In this document: positions 1-5,688 of the stretch, in pieces
How positions within the stretch are numbered: position 1 is the first letter of the stretch
Layout of the letters: every line of letters begins with the position of its first letter
Origin: an uncultured Eubacteriales bacterium
GTDB lineage: Bacteria; Bacillota; Clostridia; Oscillospirales; Acutalibacteraceae
DNA: 15,934 nucleotides
Direction: 5' to 3'
Assembly: GCA_934446475.1 (NCBI GenBank)
Contig: CAKSEH010000022.1
Location: 1-15,934, forward strand
Program-made: the position numbers and the translations under genes
Notes under the pieces: generated by a model
Database searches by the model: none
Told to the model about the DNA's origin: nothing
Seen by the model: the letters and a program-made list of their open reading frames with translations, nothing else

Positions 1-14
1 TGTTTTAATTTGAG

Positions 15-312
15 TTTTTTAACAATCCTTCCGTCACGGCTCCGCCGTGCCACCCTCCTTTACACAAGGAGGGCTTTATTGTCTTTTTGGCTCCCTTCTT
101 TTGGCTTTTGCCAAACAGAGGTTATTCCCCGTACTCAGGGAAATGTCTGCAAAGAAATCGGCAAAATTGCTCCCACCATAGGCTCCCTTCTTTTGGCTTT
201 TGCCAAATAGAGGTTATTCCCCTGATAGGGGAAATGTCTGCGAAGCAGACAAAAGGGTTCGGTGTTTTCGGAGAAAAAGCTGTCCCGACAGGGACTGAGG
301 GGTATTCATTCC
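15..312 (+). repeat. Modular hairpin repeat, copy 1 (left and right units)
   Basis: Non-coding composite repeat. The left unit (15-74) begins AACAATCCTTCCGTC, carries the hairpin CACGGC/GCCGTG (35-49) and ends in a CCTCCTTTACACAAGGAGG palindrome. The right unit is partly duplicated: GGCTCCCTTC starts at 89 and again at 181 (period 92), each followed by TTTGGC/GCCAAA. It then has TTCCCC/GGGGAA, TGTCTGC/GCAGACA and GTCCC/GGGAC (282-295) and closes with GACTGAGGGGTATTC. The left start and right end are roughly complementary, so the whole may fold as one long palindrome. Open frames crossing it are low-complexity and have no ribosome site. Strand is arbitrary. Confidence 0.8.
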
Positions 313-439
313 TTGTTTTTTAATATTTAAAAACTTCAAATTCAATCTTTAATGTTTTTAGTTTCGGTTGAATTTTTAAGGTTTTATATTTTAAATTCCA
401 CGGTTAATATTAAGAATTTAAGCTTACGGCTTTGCTTTT

Positions 440-596
440 GTTTTAAAACAACCCCTCCGTCAAAGCTTCGCTTTGCCACCGTCTCGCTGCGGCTCGGTCA
501 CCTCACGGCTTAAGACAGTCCCCCGGACTGTCATTCAATACCGTTCGGCCGCCTATCGGCTACCTTACACAGGGCAGGCATTTAATTCAATAAGCT
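440..596 (+). repeat. Modular hairpin repeat, copy 2 (left unit only)
   Basis: It starts TTTTAAAACAACCCCTCCGTC, has the hairpin CAAAGC/GCTTTG (461-475) and an inserted run of further hairpin modules, including GACAGTCC-ccc-GGACTGTC, and ends ACACAGGGCAGGCATTTAATTCAAT, a tail shared with the copy near 10760. No right unit follows, so it is a truncated copy. It lies about 80 bp beyond the stop of the signal peptidase gene and may sit in that operon's 3' untranslated region. The AT-rich stretch 313-439 between copies 1 and 2 holds no gene. Confidence 0.75.
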
Positions 597-675
597 TTAC
601 ATTAAACATTTACAGCCGGCTCGGTCACATCCAAAGTTTTGACAGTCCGTCAAGCGGTTATTTATCTGCCGCACA

Positions 676-1398
676 TTACGCAAGTGAGCCGTTGCTGCAA
701 TCGGAATTCTCCATTTCGGCTGACGGCTCACTTGTGCCGCTTTGTGCCATCTGCGCTTTCATTTGCATAAGTTCCTGCATCATACGCTGAGTTTCGGCAC
801 GTTCAGCCTCAATTTCATCACGCTGAGCCTGTAATTCTGCCTGTTGCTCCGCCCTATATTTGCGAAAAAGTTGCACGCAGCGTATTATTTCTGATAAAAT
901 GAGAATCAGGAACGGAACTAAAATGCAAACGATATATCCGGGCGTTGTTTTCAAAAATTGAAAGAATGTCCCGACTTTCGGAATATGACTGCTGTATTTG
1001 CCCAGCACATATGGGTATGTGACGACGGTTTCGTCGTCTGTATCTGTGGTCGTGCCGTAGGTGATAAATCCTGCCTGACCGTTTGCGTCGGTAGTAAGCC
1101 TGCGGATTTTATGAGTGACTGTTTCTCCGTAATTTTCGGAGTTTTGCGAGGTATAAGCAATTATATCGCCGGCTTTAAGAGCGGACGGGTCTACTTCTCT
1201 GACAAGCACCAGATCGCCCGCATTAAAATCGGTTTTGCTCATAGAATCGGACAGTACGATAAACGCCTTATAGCCGAACAGACTGCGGTCTGAGCGGTCA
1301 AAGGTCGAGACGGATATAACAGTGAATAACATCATTCCTGCGGCGAGGGCTATTATAAGCCACAGCGCCGCACTGCGAATTATTTTCAGCGCTTTCAT
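676..1398 (-). CDS. sipW: SipW-type signal peptidase I
   Basis: Membrane signal peptidase that removes the leader of TasA/CalY-like exported proteins. A first membrane segment (about 9-30) precedes the catalytic serine in SDSM (Ser52). The usual lysine of bacterial peptidases is replaced by histidine in VTHKI (His96), the Ser/His arrangement of the ER-type SipW/S26B group. A TTDTDDE acidic box (118-124) matches the third conserved region, and a second membrane segment spans about 153-173. The last 60 residues form an unusual charged, Glu/Gln/Met-rich probable coiled coil (about 177-222). The ATG at 1398 is chosen; a TTG two codons upstream (1404) lies closer to AAGGAG and is possible. The ribosome site overlaps the stop of the preceding gene. 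It is last in an operon with its two probable substrates. Family assignment is firm; substrate pairing is inferred from position. Confidence 0.9.
   Translation of the reverse strand: MKALKIIRSAALWLIIALAAGMMLFTVISVSTFDRSDRSLFGYKAFIVLSDSMSKTDFNAGDLVLVREVDPSALKAGDIIAYTSQNSENYGETVTHKIRRLTTDANGQAGFITYGTTTDTDDETVVTYPYVLGKYSSHIPKVGTFFQFLKTTPGYIVCILVPFLILILSEIIRCVQLFRKYRAEQQAELQAQRDEIEAERAETQRMMQELMQMKAQMAQSGTSEPSAEMENSDCSNGSLA
681..734 (-). other. Inverted repeat across the sipW stop region
   Basis: CAAGTGAGCCGT (681-692) and ACGGCTCACTTG (723-734) are a perfect 12-bp inverted repeat with a 30-nt loop, lying inside the final codons of sipW and ending just before its stop. No T-tract follows on either strand, so it is not a standard intrinsic terminator. 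It could be an mRNA-stabilising or decay-blocking 3' hairpin. Confidence 0.6.
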
Positions 1399-1413
1399 TT
1401 GCAAAAAAGCTCC

Positions 1414-1644
1414 TTACCTGTCATTATTTTTCTTACACATTTGAATCAGCCGATTCATTTCATCAAGAGATAAGGTTTTCTCTTCTTCGGCTTTGGTTAT
1501 ATATAGCTCCACGTAACAGTTTTCGCACAACTGTCCGCTGCCCGTGATATAATATTTGCGCTTTGCAATCGGCGTGGAGCTTAGAACTCCTGTATCGGCT
1601 CCGCAGCAGACGCAATAATCATTTTCGTTATTGGGTGTTTGCAA
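1414..1644 (-). CDS. Small CxxC zinc-ribbon-like protein of the sipW operon
   Basis: A 76-residue predicted soluble protein with no recognised family. Two Cys pairs, CVCCG (Cys11/Cys14, plus Cys13) and CENC (Cys40/Cys43), suggest a four-Cys zinc ribbon or knuckle, followed by a charged helical tail. The start is TTG at 1644: AAGGAAAG lies 6 nt upstream, and it begins 16 nt after the stop of the TasA-like gene. An ATG at 1746 in the same frame would overlap that gene by 86 bp, has no ribosome site and would add an unrelated N-terminus, so it is rejected. No signal peptide or membrane segment is visible, so it would stay in the cytoplasm. Its position between a substrate and the peptidase suggests a helper or regulator of this surface system, but that is inference only. 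Confidence 0.7.
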   Translation of the reverse strand: MQTPNNENDYCVCCGADTGVLSSTPIAKRKYYITGSGQLCENCYVELYITKAEEEKTLSLDEMNRLIQMCKKNNDR

Positions 1645-1660
1645 TATGAATCTTTCCTTT

Positions 1661-2206
1661 TCAGTCAAACAATTTATTCGGATTATTTTTGGATTGTGCG
1701 GCTTCGGCGCACATTGTAAAAGCAAGACCGAGATTTTCGGTGTCATTGCCTTTGTTTTCGGGATAGAAAAACACTGCCGTCAGATTGCGGCGCTGCCCGA
1801 TTTTTAATATATCGTCTGCGGCAATTGCATTTTGCTTTGCAAGTTCATTTGCCGTACCGGAACAGAGGATCTTTTCGCCATCCTTTACAGTCACGCTGAG
1901 AACATCACCGAGTTCTCCCGATATGTTATCAAGATAAATTCGGTAGTAAACATCGCAAGTGCTGTCGTTTTCGACGAAAAAATCTTTAACTACGGTCATA
2001 CCCGGCTCAAAGATAAATTCATTTTCTTTTATAACGGGCTTGCCGTCGTTAAAATTGATTTTTATACTGCCCGTATGAAACAGGTTGTTTTCTGCCGAAA
2101 CGGAAGCGTATATAAGTGCAAGGGTTGTTAAAACAAAGCAGACTGCAAGAACGATAACCGCAATAATGCCGCCGGTCAGCCTTTTGGCTGTTTTATTATC
2201 AGGCAT
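1661..2206 (-). CDS. TasA/CalY-like SipW-dependent exported protein
   Basis: A 181-residue exported protein of the TasA/camelysin kind, secreted proteins cut by SipW that form fibres or surface layers in Bacillus. The N-terminus has a KTAKR basic stretch, a long hydrophobic segment (about 12-34) and the probable cleavage region ASVSAENNLF. The mature part is a predicted beta-sandwich with the EPGMTVVKDFFVEND segment, typical of this family's 'PG..v...f.v.N' strand, and a C-terminus (FTMCAEAAQSKNNPN) resembling the usual TasA/CalY ending. It has no sorting signal, so it would be released or polymerised rather than anchored covalently. GGAGG lies about 9 nt upstream of the ATG, and the start overlaps the preceding gene by 8 bp, indicating coupled translation. 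Confidence 0.8.
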   Translation of the reverse strand: MPDNKTAKRLTGGIIAVIVLAVCFVLTTLALIYASVSAENNLFHTGSIKINFNDGKPVIKENEFIFEPGMTVVKDFFVENDSTCDVYYRIYLDNISGELGDVLSVTVKDGEKILCSGTANELAKQNAIAADDILKIGQRRNLTAVFFYPENKGNDTENLGLAFTMCAEAAQSKNNPNKLFD

Positions 2207-3050
2207 TTGTTTTTTCCTCCTTACGCTTTCGGGTTACAATCAGGAGGATAATTATGCCGCTTGAGCAAACGGCTGTCGTTGCCCACAAAAGGGTGTTATA
2301 TGTATCGCCCGTTTGCGGAGAATCATCGAGATTTCCTGTTTCTTCTACCCACCATTTAAAATCGGAGATCAGGTCTTTATTCTGATATTCGTTACCTGTG
2401 CTTGTATCTAAATACACCGTAATTTCATAGTAAAGCTCGTCGGTTGTCGATTTTTCGGACGATAATCTGTGCGTTAAACTTTCTGGCATATCCGCTATCG
2501 GTCCGTCGTACACCGTTTCGCCAACGGTAAGCAGTTTGACCTTGATTTTCATAACTTCGGCTGATTTTTCACTGCCTTGGCGGACTGCGGCTTTGTAATG
2601 CACCGTTACCGTATCGTGATATGAGATCCGAACACGGAAATACTTTGTTTCACTGTCGCCGGGGAACATATTTCCGACCTTAAACGGAATATTTTCTTCG
2701 GATTGCTTGCTGTAAAGTTCGACAGTCGCTGCTTTCTTTGTCTTATTATCCGTTTTTTGTGCCGACTGCACTAAAGAAGATGCGTTTTTTGAGGCGGTGT
2801 TCGGCGTTTGTATATCGGAGCCGACGGGTGTTTTTGTTTCGCAGCTGTCGGGACAGATTTTGTTTTCGCCTGCCGTAATGAAATTGTTCGGCACGGCAGC
2901 AGCGGCAGAGGCGTTCTTTGCGGATTTGCTGTAAATCAGTATGCCTCCGAGTGCCGACAGGCTGAGAGCGAGCAGAACCGCTAATACTATAATGACTGTT
3001 TTTATCTTCTTTTCTTGTTTCACTCGTTTCACCCTTTTATCTATCTGCAA
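2199..3050 (-). CDS. SipW-type exported protein with SPQTG sorting signal
   Basis: A 283-residue surface protein. A basic N-terminus and hydrophobic segment (about 18-40) are followed by a Ser/Thr/Lys-rich linker (about 45-110), then a TasA-like beta domain (about 108-235) with NMFPGDSETKYFRV and the family-typical GNEYQNKDL segment. The C-terminus is a classic cell-wall sorting signal: SPQTGD (244-249), a hydrophobic helix and an RKRKEEK tail. (S/P)PxTG motifs are known substrates of class B-type sortase in Clostridioides difficile; no sortase gene is in this window. The start is uncertain: TTG at 3050 (AGGA 7 nt upstream, overlapping the tetR stop) or GTG at 3023 (274 residues, AAAGGG upstream). 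Either leaves the signal sequence intact. It could be the wall anchor for fibres made of the neighbouring TasA-like protein. Confidence 0.8.
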   Translation of the reverse strand: MQIDKRVKRVKQEKKIKTVIIVLAVLLALSLSALGGILIYSKSAKNASAAAAVPNNFITAGENKICPDSCETKTPVGSDIQTPNTASKNASSLVQSAQKTDNKTKKAATVELYSKQSEENIPFKVGNMFPGDSETKYFRVRISYHDTVTVHYKAAVRQGSEKSAEVMKIKVKLLTVGETVYDGPIADMPESLTHRLSSEKSTTDELYYEITVYLDTSTGNEYQNKDLISDFKWWVEETGNLDDSPQTGDTYNTLLWATTAVCSSGIIILLIVTRKRKEEKTNA

Positions 3051-3649
3051 AATTTATCCTGCTTTACATAGTTTTTAACTACGCTGAATATTAAAAAGAA
3101 AGTTTTGGTTGCCGCAGTATTGCTGTCTTCGCTCGGACTGTTTATCTGTTTTGTTGCTTCGCTTAAGAGGGTATCCAAAATATGATGCAGCACGGTTTTT
3201 ACATCCACCGTATCGGGGAACGCCGTTTTCATTTTGTCAAACAATCCGATATACCGCCTCATATGCTCGGCACACGCATATTTCTGAAATGAAGAGGAAT
3301 AATAGTAGCGCACATAAAATGTAATTTCTTTCGGGTGCGCCATAAGGTAATCCCAGCATTTCATAAAAAGCACGTGGCATCGGGCTTCATAGTCAATGCT
3401 TTCATAGTTCAGCACGGTGTAATTAGCAAGAATTTGCTCTAAAAACTGCGTATCGACAACGCCGAAAGCTTTGGCTATCAGATCTTCTTTATCCGAGAAG
3501 AAGCGGTAAATATACGCCACATTTACGCCGCAGGTCTTACAGATCGCATTGGTAGTGGTGTTTTCAAGACCGAGAGCCGCAACTGTCTCAACAGTTCCCT
3601 GTATCAACTCCTGCCGCAATGTTAGGTTTTTGTCTACCTGCGGAAGCAT
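3041..3649 (-). CDS. TetR/AcrR-family transcriptional regulator
   Basis: A 202-residue regulator. The N-terminal TetR helix-turn-helix is clear: TTTNAICKTCGVNVAYIYRF (31-50) followed by FSDKEDLIAKAF. The C-terminal ligand/dimer domain is helical and not assignable to a ligand. The start is the ATG at 3649. An in-frame ATG at 3658 directly abuts AAGGAG with no spacing, whereas the one at 3649 has 9 nt, so the downstream ATG is preferred. It is first in the operon with the two exported proteins, the CxxC protein and sipW, and probably controls that operon. TetR proteins usually repress their own operon, but no clear operator palindrome or strong promoter is visible upstream. Confidence 0.88.
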   Translation of the reverse strand: MLPQVDKNLTLRQELIQGTVETVAALGLENTTTNAICKTCGVNVAYIYRFFSDKEDLIAKAFGVVDTQFLEQILANYTVLNYESIDYEARCHVLFMKCWDYLMAHPKEITFYVRYYYSSSFQKYACAEHMRRYIGLFDKMKTAFPDTVDVKTVLHHILDTLLSEATKQINSPSEDSNTAATKTFFLIFSVVKNYVKQDKFCR

Positions 3650-3736
3650 TGTCTGCATCTCCTTAGCAATTACTTAATTCGGTTTCCTTAAAAAGAGCAA
3701 ATCCCGGTATGTAAAGTCCGCCGTTCCTATGCGGAA

Positions 3737-3759
3737 TTTCGCAGAGTTCGGCACTCTCT
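3737..3759. other. Candidate recombinase core site, left of integrase
   Basis: CGCAGAGT-tcggc-ACTCT (3739-3756): inverted arms around a 5-nt spacer. Bases 3737-3757 are the exact reverse complement of 5219-5239, so the spacer is flipped relative to the right copy while the arms match. This is the layout of tyrosine recombinase crossover sites. The outer right arm (CTT instead of GCG) is imperfect. Function is inferred. Confidence 0.4.
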
Positions 3760-3784
3760 TAAATTCTCTTGAAAATCGGGATAA

Positions 3785-3803
3785 AACGCCGTTTTTCGGC
3801 GTT
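3785..3803 (-). terminator. Probable terminator of the integrase gene
   Basis: AACGCCG (3785-3791) and CGGCGTT (3797-3803) form a 7-bp stem with a 5-nt loop, 38 nt past the integrase stop. On the minus strand it runs into a short TTTTAT tail. The T-tract is weak, so some readthrough into the tetR operon is possible. Confidence 0.5.
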
Positions 3804-3826
3804 AATATGATAAAATGACACAAAAG

Positions 3827-3839
3827 TTTGACTGCGAAT
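3827..3839 (+). repeat. Integrase-flanking direct repeat, copy 1
   Basis: TTTGACTGCGAAT, identical to 5050-5062 and matching 10 bp at 5330-5339. It lies immediately past the integrase stop. The preceding ACACAAAA is also shared with the third copy. This resembles arm-type binding sites of tyrosine recombinases, but the role is not proven. Confidence 0.6.
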
Positions 3840-3841
3840 GA

Positions 3842-4957
3842 TCAAAGACCGACCGCTTTCAGCTTGTCCATATTACTGCGCTTAAGTTCTATTGATGAGT
3901 GCACATACCGCTCCAGCGTAACGGTCGTTGCGGAGTGACCGAGAACCTCCGACAGCGATTTGATTTCAAACCCGACCTCAACCGCACGGGTTGCAAATGT
4001 GTGCCGCAGCGTGTGAGCGTGAACGCCGTCAAGTCCGCAATCACGGGTATATTTTTCGATTCGGTATTGCAAAGTTCTCGGCTCCATATATTTTTCGTTC
4101 CCCGTAAGAACATACGCATCCGGGTTTTTTACTTCAAACCGACGGCACAATTCAAGAGTGTGATCCGTAATCGGAATTGTGCGCACGGATGCATCGCTTT
4201 TGGGTAAACCTATAACGATTTTTGTCCGTTTTTCGTTTTCTTCCTCAATGTCGTGCAGACGCTGCAGTGTAGCCGATATGCGAACCGTTTTTTCGGGGAG
4301 ATTGATATTTCCCCATTTAAGTGCGCAAAGCTCCCCTATACGCATACCCGACAGCAGCATAAGCAACACACCGAATTTGCAGCAGTCTTTGCCGCTTGAT
4401 AAAAATTGTGCAAAACGGTTTTGTTCTTCTCTGGATAAGACCCGCATTTCCTTTCGGCTCTCTTTCGGGTAGGTGATTTCTAATGTCGGAAACATTCCCG
4501 AAAACCGAGAGGCCGTGTATTTAAGAACGGAACGCAGCAGTGTTAAAATGTCGTGTACTGTTTTCACAGCAAGTTTGTCATTAAAAAGAAGTTCCTTTGA
4601 AAAGTCGTCTATTATGCCGTCGGTAATACCGAGCGGAAAGCATCCGCCTAATTTCGGCTTTATATGTTTTTCAAGGGCGGTGTTGTACTTAATATAGGTA
4701 GACTCCCGGATTTTTGTTTTTCGCATTTTGAGCCATTCATCACAGTAAAAGGCAAAGCGTCGGTGTGAATTGACGGACGGCAGCGGATTTCCGCCTAAAA
4801 TCGCCGCCTTGCATTTTGTTACCTTTTCTTTTGCTTCTTTGTAAGTTTTTCCGTAACAAAATCCGTATTTTGCTTTTCCCGAGAGTTCATAGCCCTTAAT
4901 ATATCGGGCTTCCCACCGTCCGTCTTTCCTTTTAAAAATGTTTTCTCCTTTTCTCAT
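3842..4957 (-). CDS. int: Tyrosine recombinase / phage-type integrase
   Basis: A 371-residue site-specific recombinase. An N-terminal AP2-like arm-binding region (GENIFKRKDGRWEARY, 4-19, with a Cys/Lys-rich continuation to about 55) is followed by a SAM-like core-binding domain (about 68-165) and the catalytic domain (about 172-371). The full catalytic set is visible: Arg206 in GMRIGEL, Lys253 in LPKSDAS, His315 and Arg318 in HTLRH, His341 in LGH and Tyr351 in ERYVH. It appears intact and active. The start at 4957 is set by AGGAGG with 7-nt spacing; an upstream in-frame extension to 5035 has no ribosome site. No excisionase, relaxase or phage genes accompany it. Flanking core-like palindromes and TTGACTGCGA repeats suggest it acts locally or is the remnant of a mobile element. 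Confidence 0.93.
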   Translation of the reverse strand: MRKGENIFKRKDGRWEARYIKGYELSGKAKYGFCYGKTYKEAKEKVTKCKAAILGGNPLPSVNSHRRFAFYCDEWLKMRKTKIRESTYIKYNTALEKHIKPKLGGCFPLGITDGIIDDFSKELLFNDKLAVKTVHDILTLLRSVLKYTASRFSGMFPTLEITYPKESRKEMRVLSREEQNRFAQFLSSGKDCCKFGVLLMLLSGMRIGELCALKWGNINLPEKTVRISATLQRLHDIEEENEKRTKIVIGLPKSDASVRTIPITDHTLELCRRFEVKNPDAYVLTGNEKYMEPRTLQYRIEKYTRDCGLDGVHAHTLRHTFATRAVEVGFEIKSLSEVLGHSATTVTLERYVHSSIELKRSNMDKLKAVGL

Positions 4958-5049
4958 TTTAAAACCTCCTGAATTTTGTTTATTAAAGCAGACAATACCG
5001 GCGTGTTTTAAGCGCCGAGAGAAAACAGCAAACAATGTTTGACTGTATT

Positions 5050-5062
5050 TTTGACTGCGAAT
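5050..5062 (+). repeat. Integrase-flanking direct repeat, copy 2
   Basis: TTTGACTGCGAAT, identical to 3827-3839. A partial copy, TTTGACTG, lies 12 bp upstream at 5038-5045. It is about 90 bp upstream of the integrase start, a usual place for recombinase arm sites and for self-regulation of the gene. Confidence 0.6.
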
Positions 5063-5158
5063 AAGAAGCCAAACGGTAGTGTTTGCTTAAAATTCGACAA
5101 TTTCAGACACTCCGAATTTTAAGTTTCTTTAAAAATTTTAAAAAACGGCAGATTTTAC

Positions 5159-5187
5159 TTGCTTTTTTCCTGTCACAGTGTTATAAT
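5159..5187 (+). promoter_or_regulatory. Rightward sigma-A-type promoter with extended -10
   Basis: TTGCTT (5159-5164), a 17-bp spacer and TATAAT (5182-5187) preceded by TGT, an extended -10. Predicted transcription start is about 5194. No open reading frame follows; the transcript would run into the hairpins at 5217-5271 and 5345-5392. Confidence 0.55.
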
Positions 5188-5193
5188 TTCTAC

Positions 5194-5277
5194 GCTTAGT
5201 AGTATGAATATAAATCGCAGAGTGCCGAACTCTGCGAAAAACGGTAGCCTTGATTTTATAAAGTCAGGGCTCTTTTT
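5194..5277 (+). ncRNA. Candidate small RNA
   Basis: Proposed transcript of about 84 nt from the promoter at 5159-5187. It would contain an 8-bp hairpin (CGCAGAGT/ACTCTGCG, 5217-5237) and end at AGCCTTGA (5246-5253) paired with TCAGGGCT (5264-5271), one G-T wobble, followed by CTTTTTAATT. If that terminator is leaky, the strong one at 5345-5392 would give a product of about 205 nt. No known RNA family is recognised. The same hairpin could instead be a recombination site, so RNA status is tentative. Confidence 0.3.
5217..5237. other. Candidate recombinase core site, right of integrase
   Basis: CGCAGAGT-gccga-ACTCTGCG is a perfect 8-bp inverted repeat around a 5-nt spacer. It matches the imperfect copy at 3739-3759 with the spacer in the opposite orientation. 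No T-tract follows, so it is not a terminator. Inverted arms around a short central spacer are what tyrosine recombinases cut; the role here is inferred. Confidence 0.4.
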
Positions 5278-5329
5278 AATTGATTTGCCCTGTTTATATG
5301 CGGCGTTGTTTATATTGAAAAACACAAAA

Positions 5330-5339
5330 TTGACTGCGA
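5330..5339 (+). repeat. Integrase-flanking direct repeat, copy 3 (partial)
   Basis: TTGACTGCGA, preceded by ACACAAAA as in copy 1, with CGGCGTT upstream (5301-5307) as also upstream of copy 1 (3797-3803). The right flank from 5217 to 5350 is therefore a degenerate, same-orientation relative of 3739-3850. Confidence 0.55.
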
Positions 5340-5344
5340 TAAAA

Positions 5345-5392
5345 AAAGCCCCGATGAGTAAAGATTAAAAATTCTGAACTCATCGGGGCTTT
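5345..5392. terminator. Strong bidirectional intrinsic terminator
   Basis: AAAGCCCCGATGAGT (5345-5359) pairs perfectly with ACTCATCGGGGCTTT (5378-5392), a 15-bp stem with an 18-nt loop. On the plus strand GCG then seven T follow; on the minus strand a run of T follows the stem directly. It lies between divergent genes, where a terminator is not expected, which implies local transcription from one side. Confidence 0.8.
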
Positions 5393-5539
5393 GCGTTTTT
5401 TTAAGAATTTCTGATTTTTAAAAAGCATTTTTGCGGTCGATCGTAAAAATTAAGCGGACAATTTCAGTTGTTGATGTTTCACAATAAAAAAACCGTATTT
5501 TTGTATCGTTTTAATGTTTTAAAACAAAGTTTTTTGTGC

Positions 5540-5545
5540 TATTAT
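5540..5545 (+). promoter_or_regulatory. Possible -10 element of the esterase gene
   Basis: TATTAT preceded by TGC forms an extended -10-like element about 144 bp before the esterase start; the -35 position has only TTTTAA. If used, the start near 5552 gives a leader of about 137 nt containing the nested helices listed separately. Confidence 0.3.
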
Positions 5546-5574
5546 TAATTAAATGTTACATTAAACAGATATAA

Positions 5575-5657
5575 ATCGGCTTTGGCAGGTCAAATTCGCT
5601 CGGGGCGGGTAATTACAGCGAAGTTGCCGTGCATTGTTCGGTTTGTCTCTATCCGAT
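5575..5657 (+). other. Possible structured 5' leader of the esterase gene
   Basis: Three nested helices can be drawn by hand: ATCGG (5575-5579) with CCGAT (5653-5657), GGCA (5584-5587) with TGCC (5625-5628), and TTCGCT (5595-5600) with AGCGAA (5617-5622). It is locally GC-richer than the AT-rich surroundings and ends about 30 nt before the start codon. I do not recognise a known riboswitch class in it. Confidence 0.3.
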
Positions 5658-5688
5658 GTGATAAAAATCCACAAGAAGAGGTAAGGTT

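Larger units (their letters stand above)
4958..5688. other. Divergent gene-free region between integrase and esterase
   Basis: No protein gene is supported here. The stretch holds a short hairpin (CGGCG/CGCCG, 4999-5017), two TTTGACTG repeats 12 bp apart (5038, 5050), an AT-rich 11-bp inverted repeat (CTTAAAATTCG 5086-5096 with CGAATTTTAAG 5113-5123), a rightward promoter (5159-5187), a core-site-like palindrome (5217-5237), two terminator-like hairpins and the possible leader of the esterase gene. For a gap between divergently transcribed genes this is unusually structured. Confidence 0.7.

Noticed and set aside
10..323. Overlapping open frames of 66 and 78 codons
   Set aside because: They run through the hairpin repeat, have no ribosome site, and similar frames recur only where the repeat recurs.
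473..790. 105-codon rightward frame
   Set aside because: It crosses repeat copy 2 and the antisense of the sipW 3' end; no ribosome site and no plausible protein composition.
1645..1746. Longer N-terminus for the CxxC protein from an ATG at 1746
   Set aside because: It would overlap the TasA-like gene by 86 bp without a ribosome site, while the TTG at 1644 has AAGGAAAG at good spacing.
4958..5035. 26-residue N-terminal extension of the integrase
   Set aside because: AGGAGG lies correctly before the internal ATG at 4957, and integrases of this type begin at or near that point.
5575..5657. Known riboswitch (c-di-GMP, cobalamin, THF or fluoride type)
   Set aside because: None of the conserved core sequences of these classes could be found in the leader.
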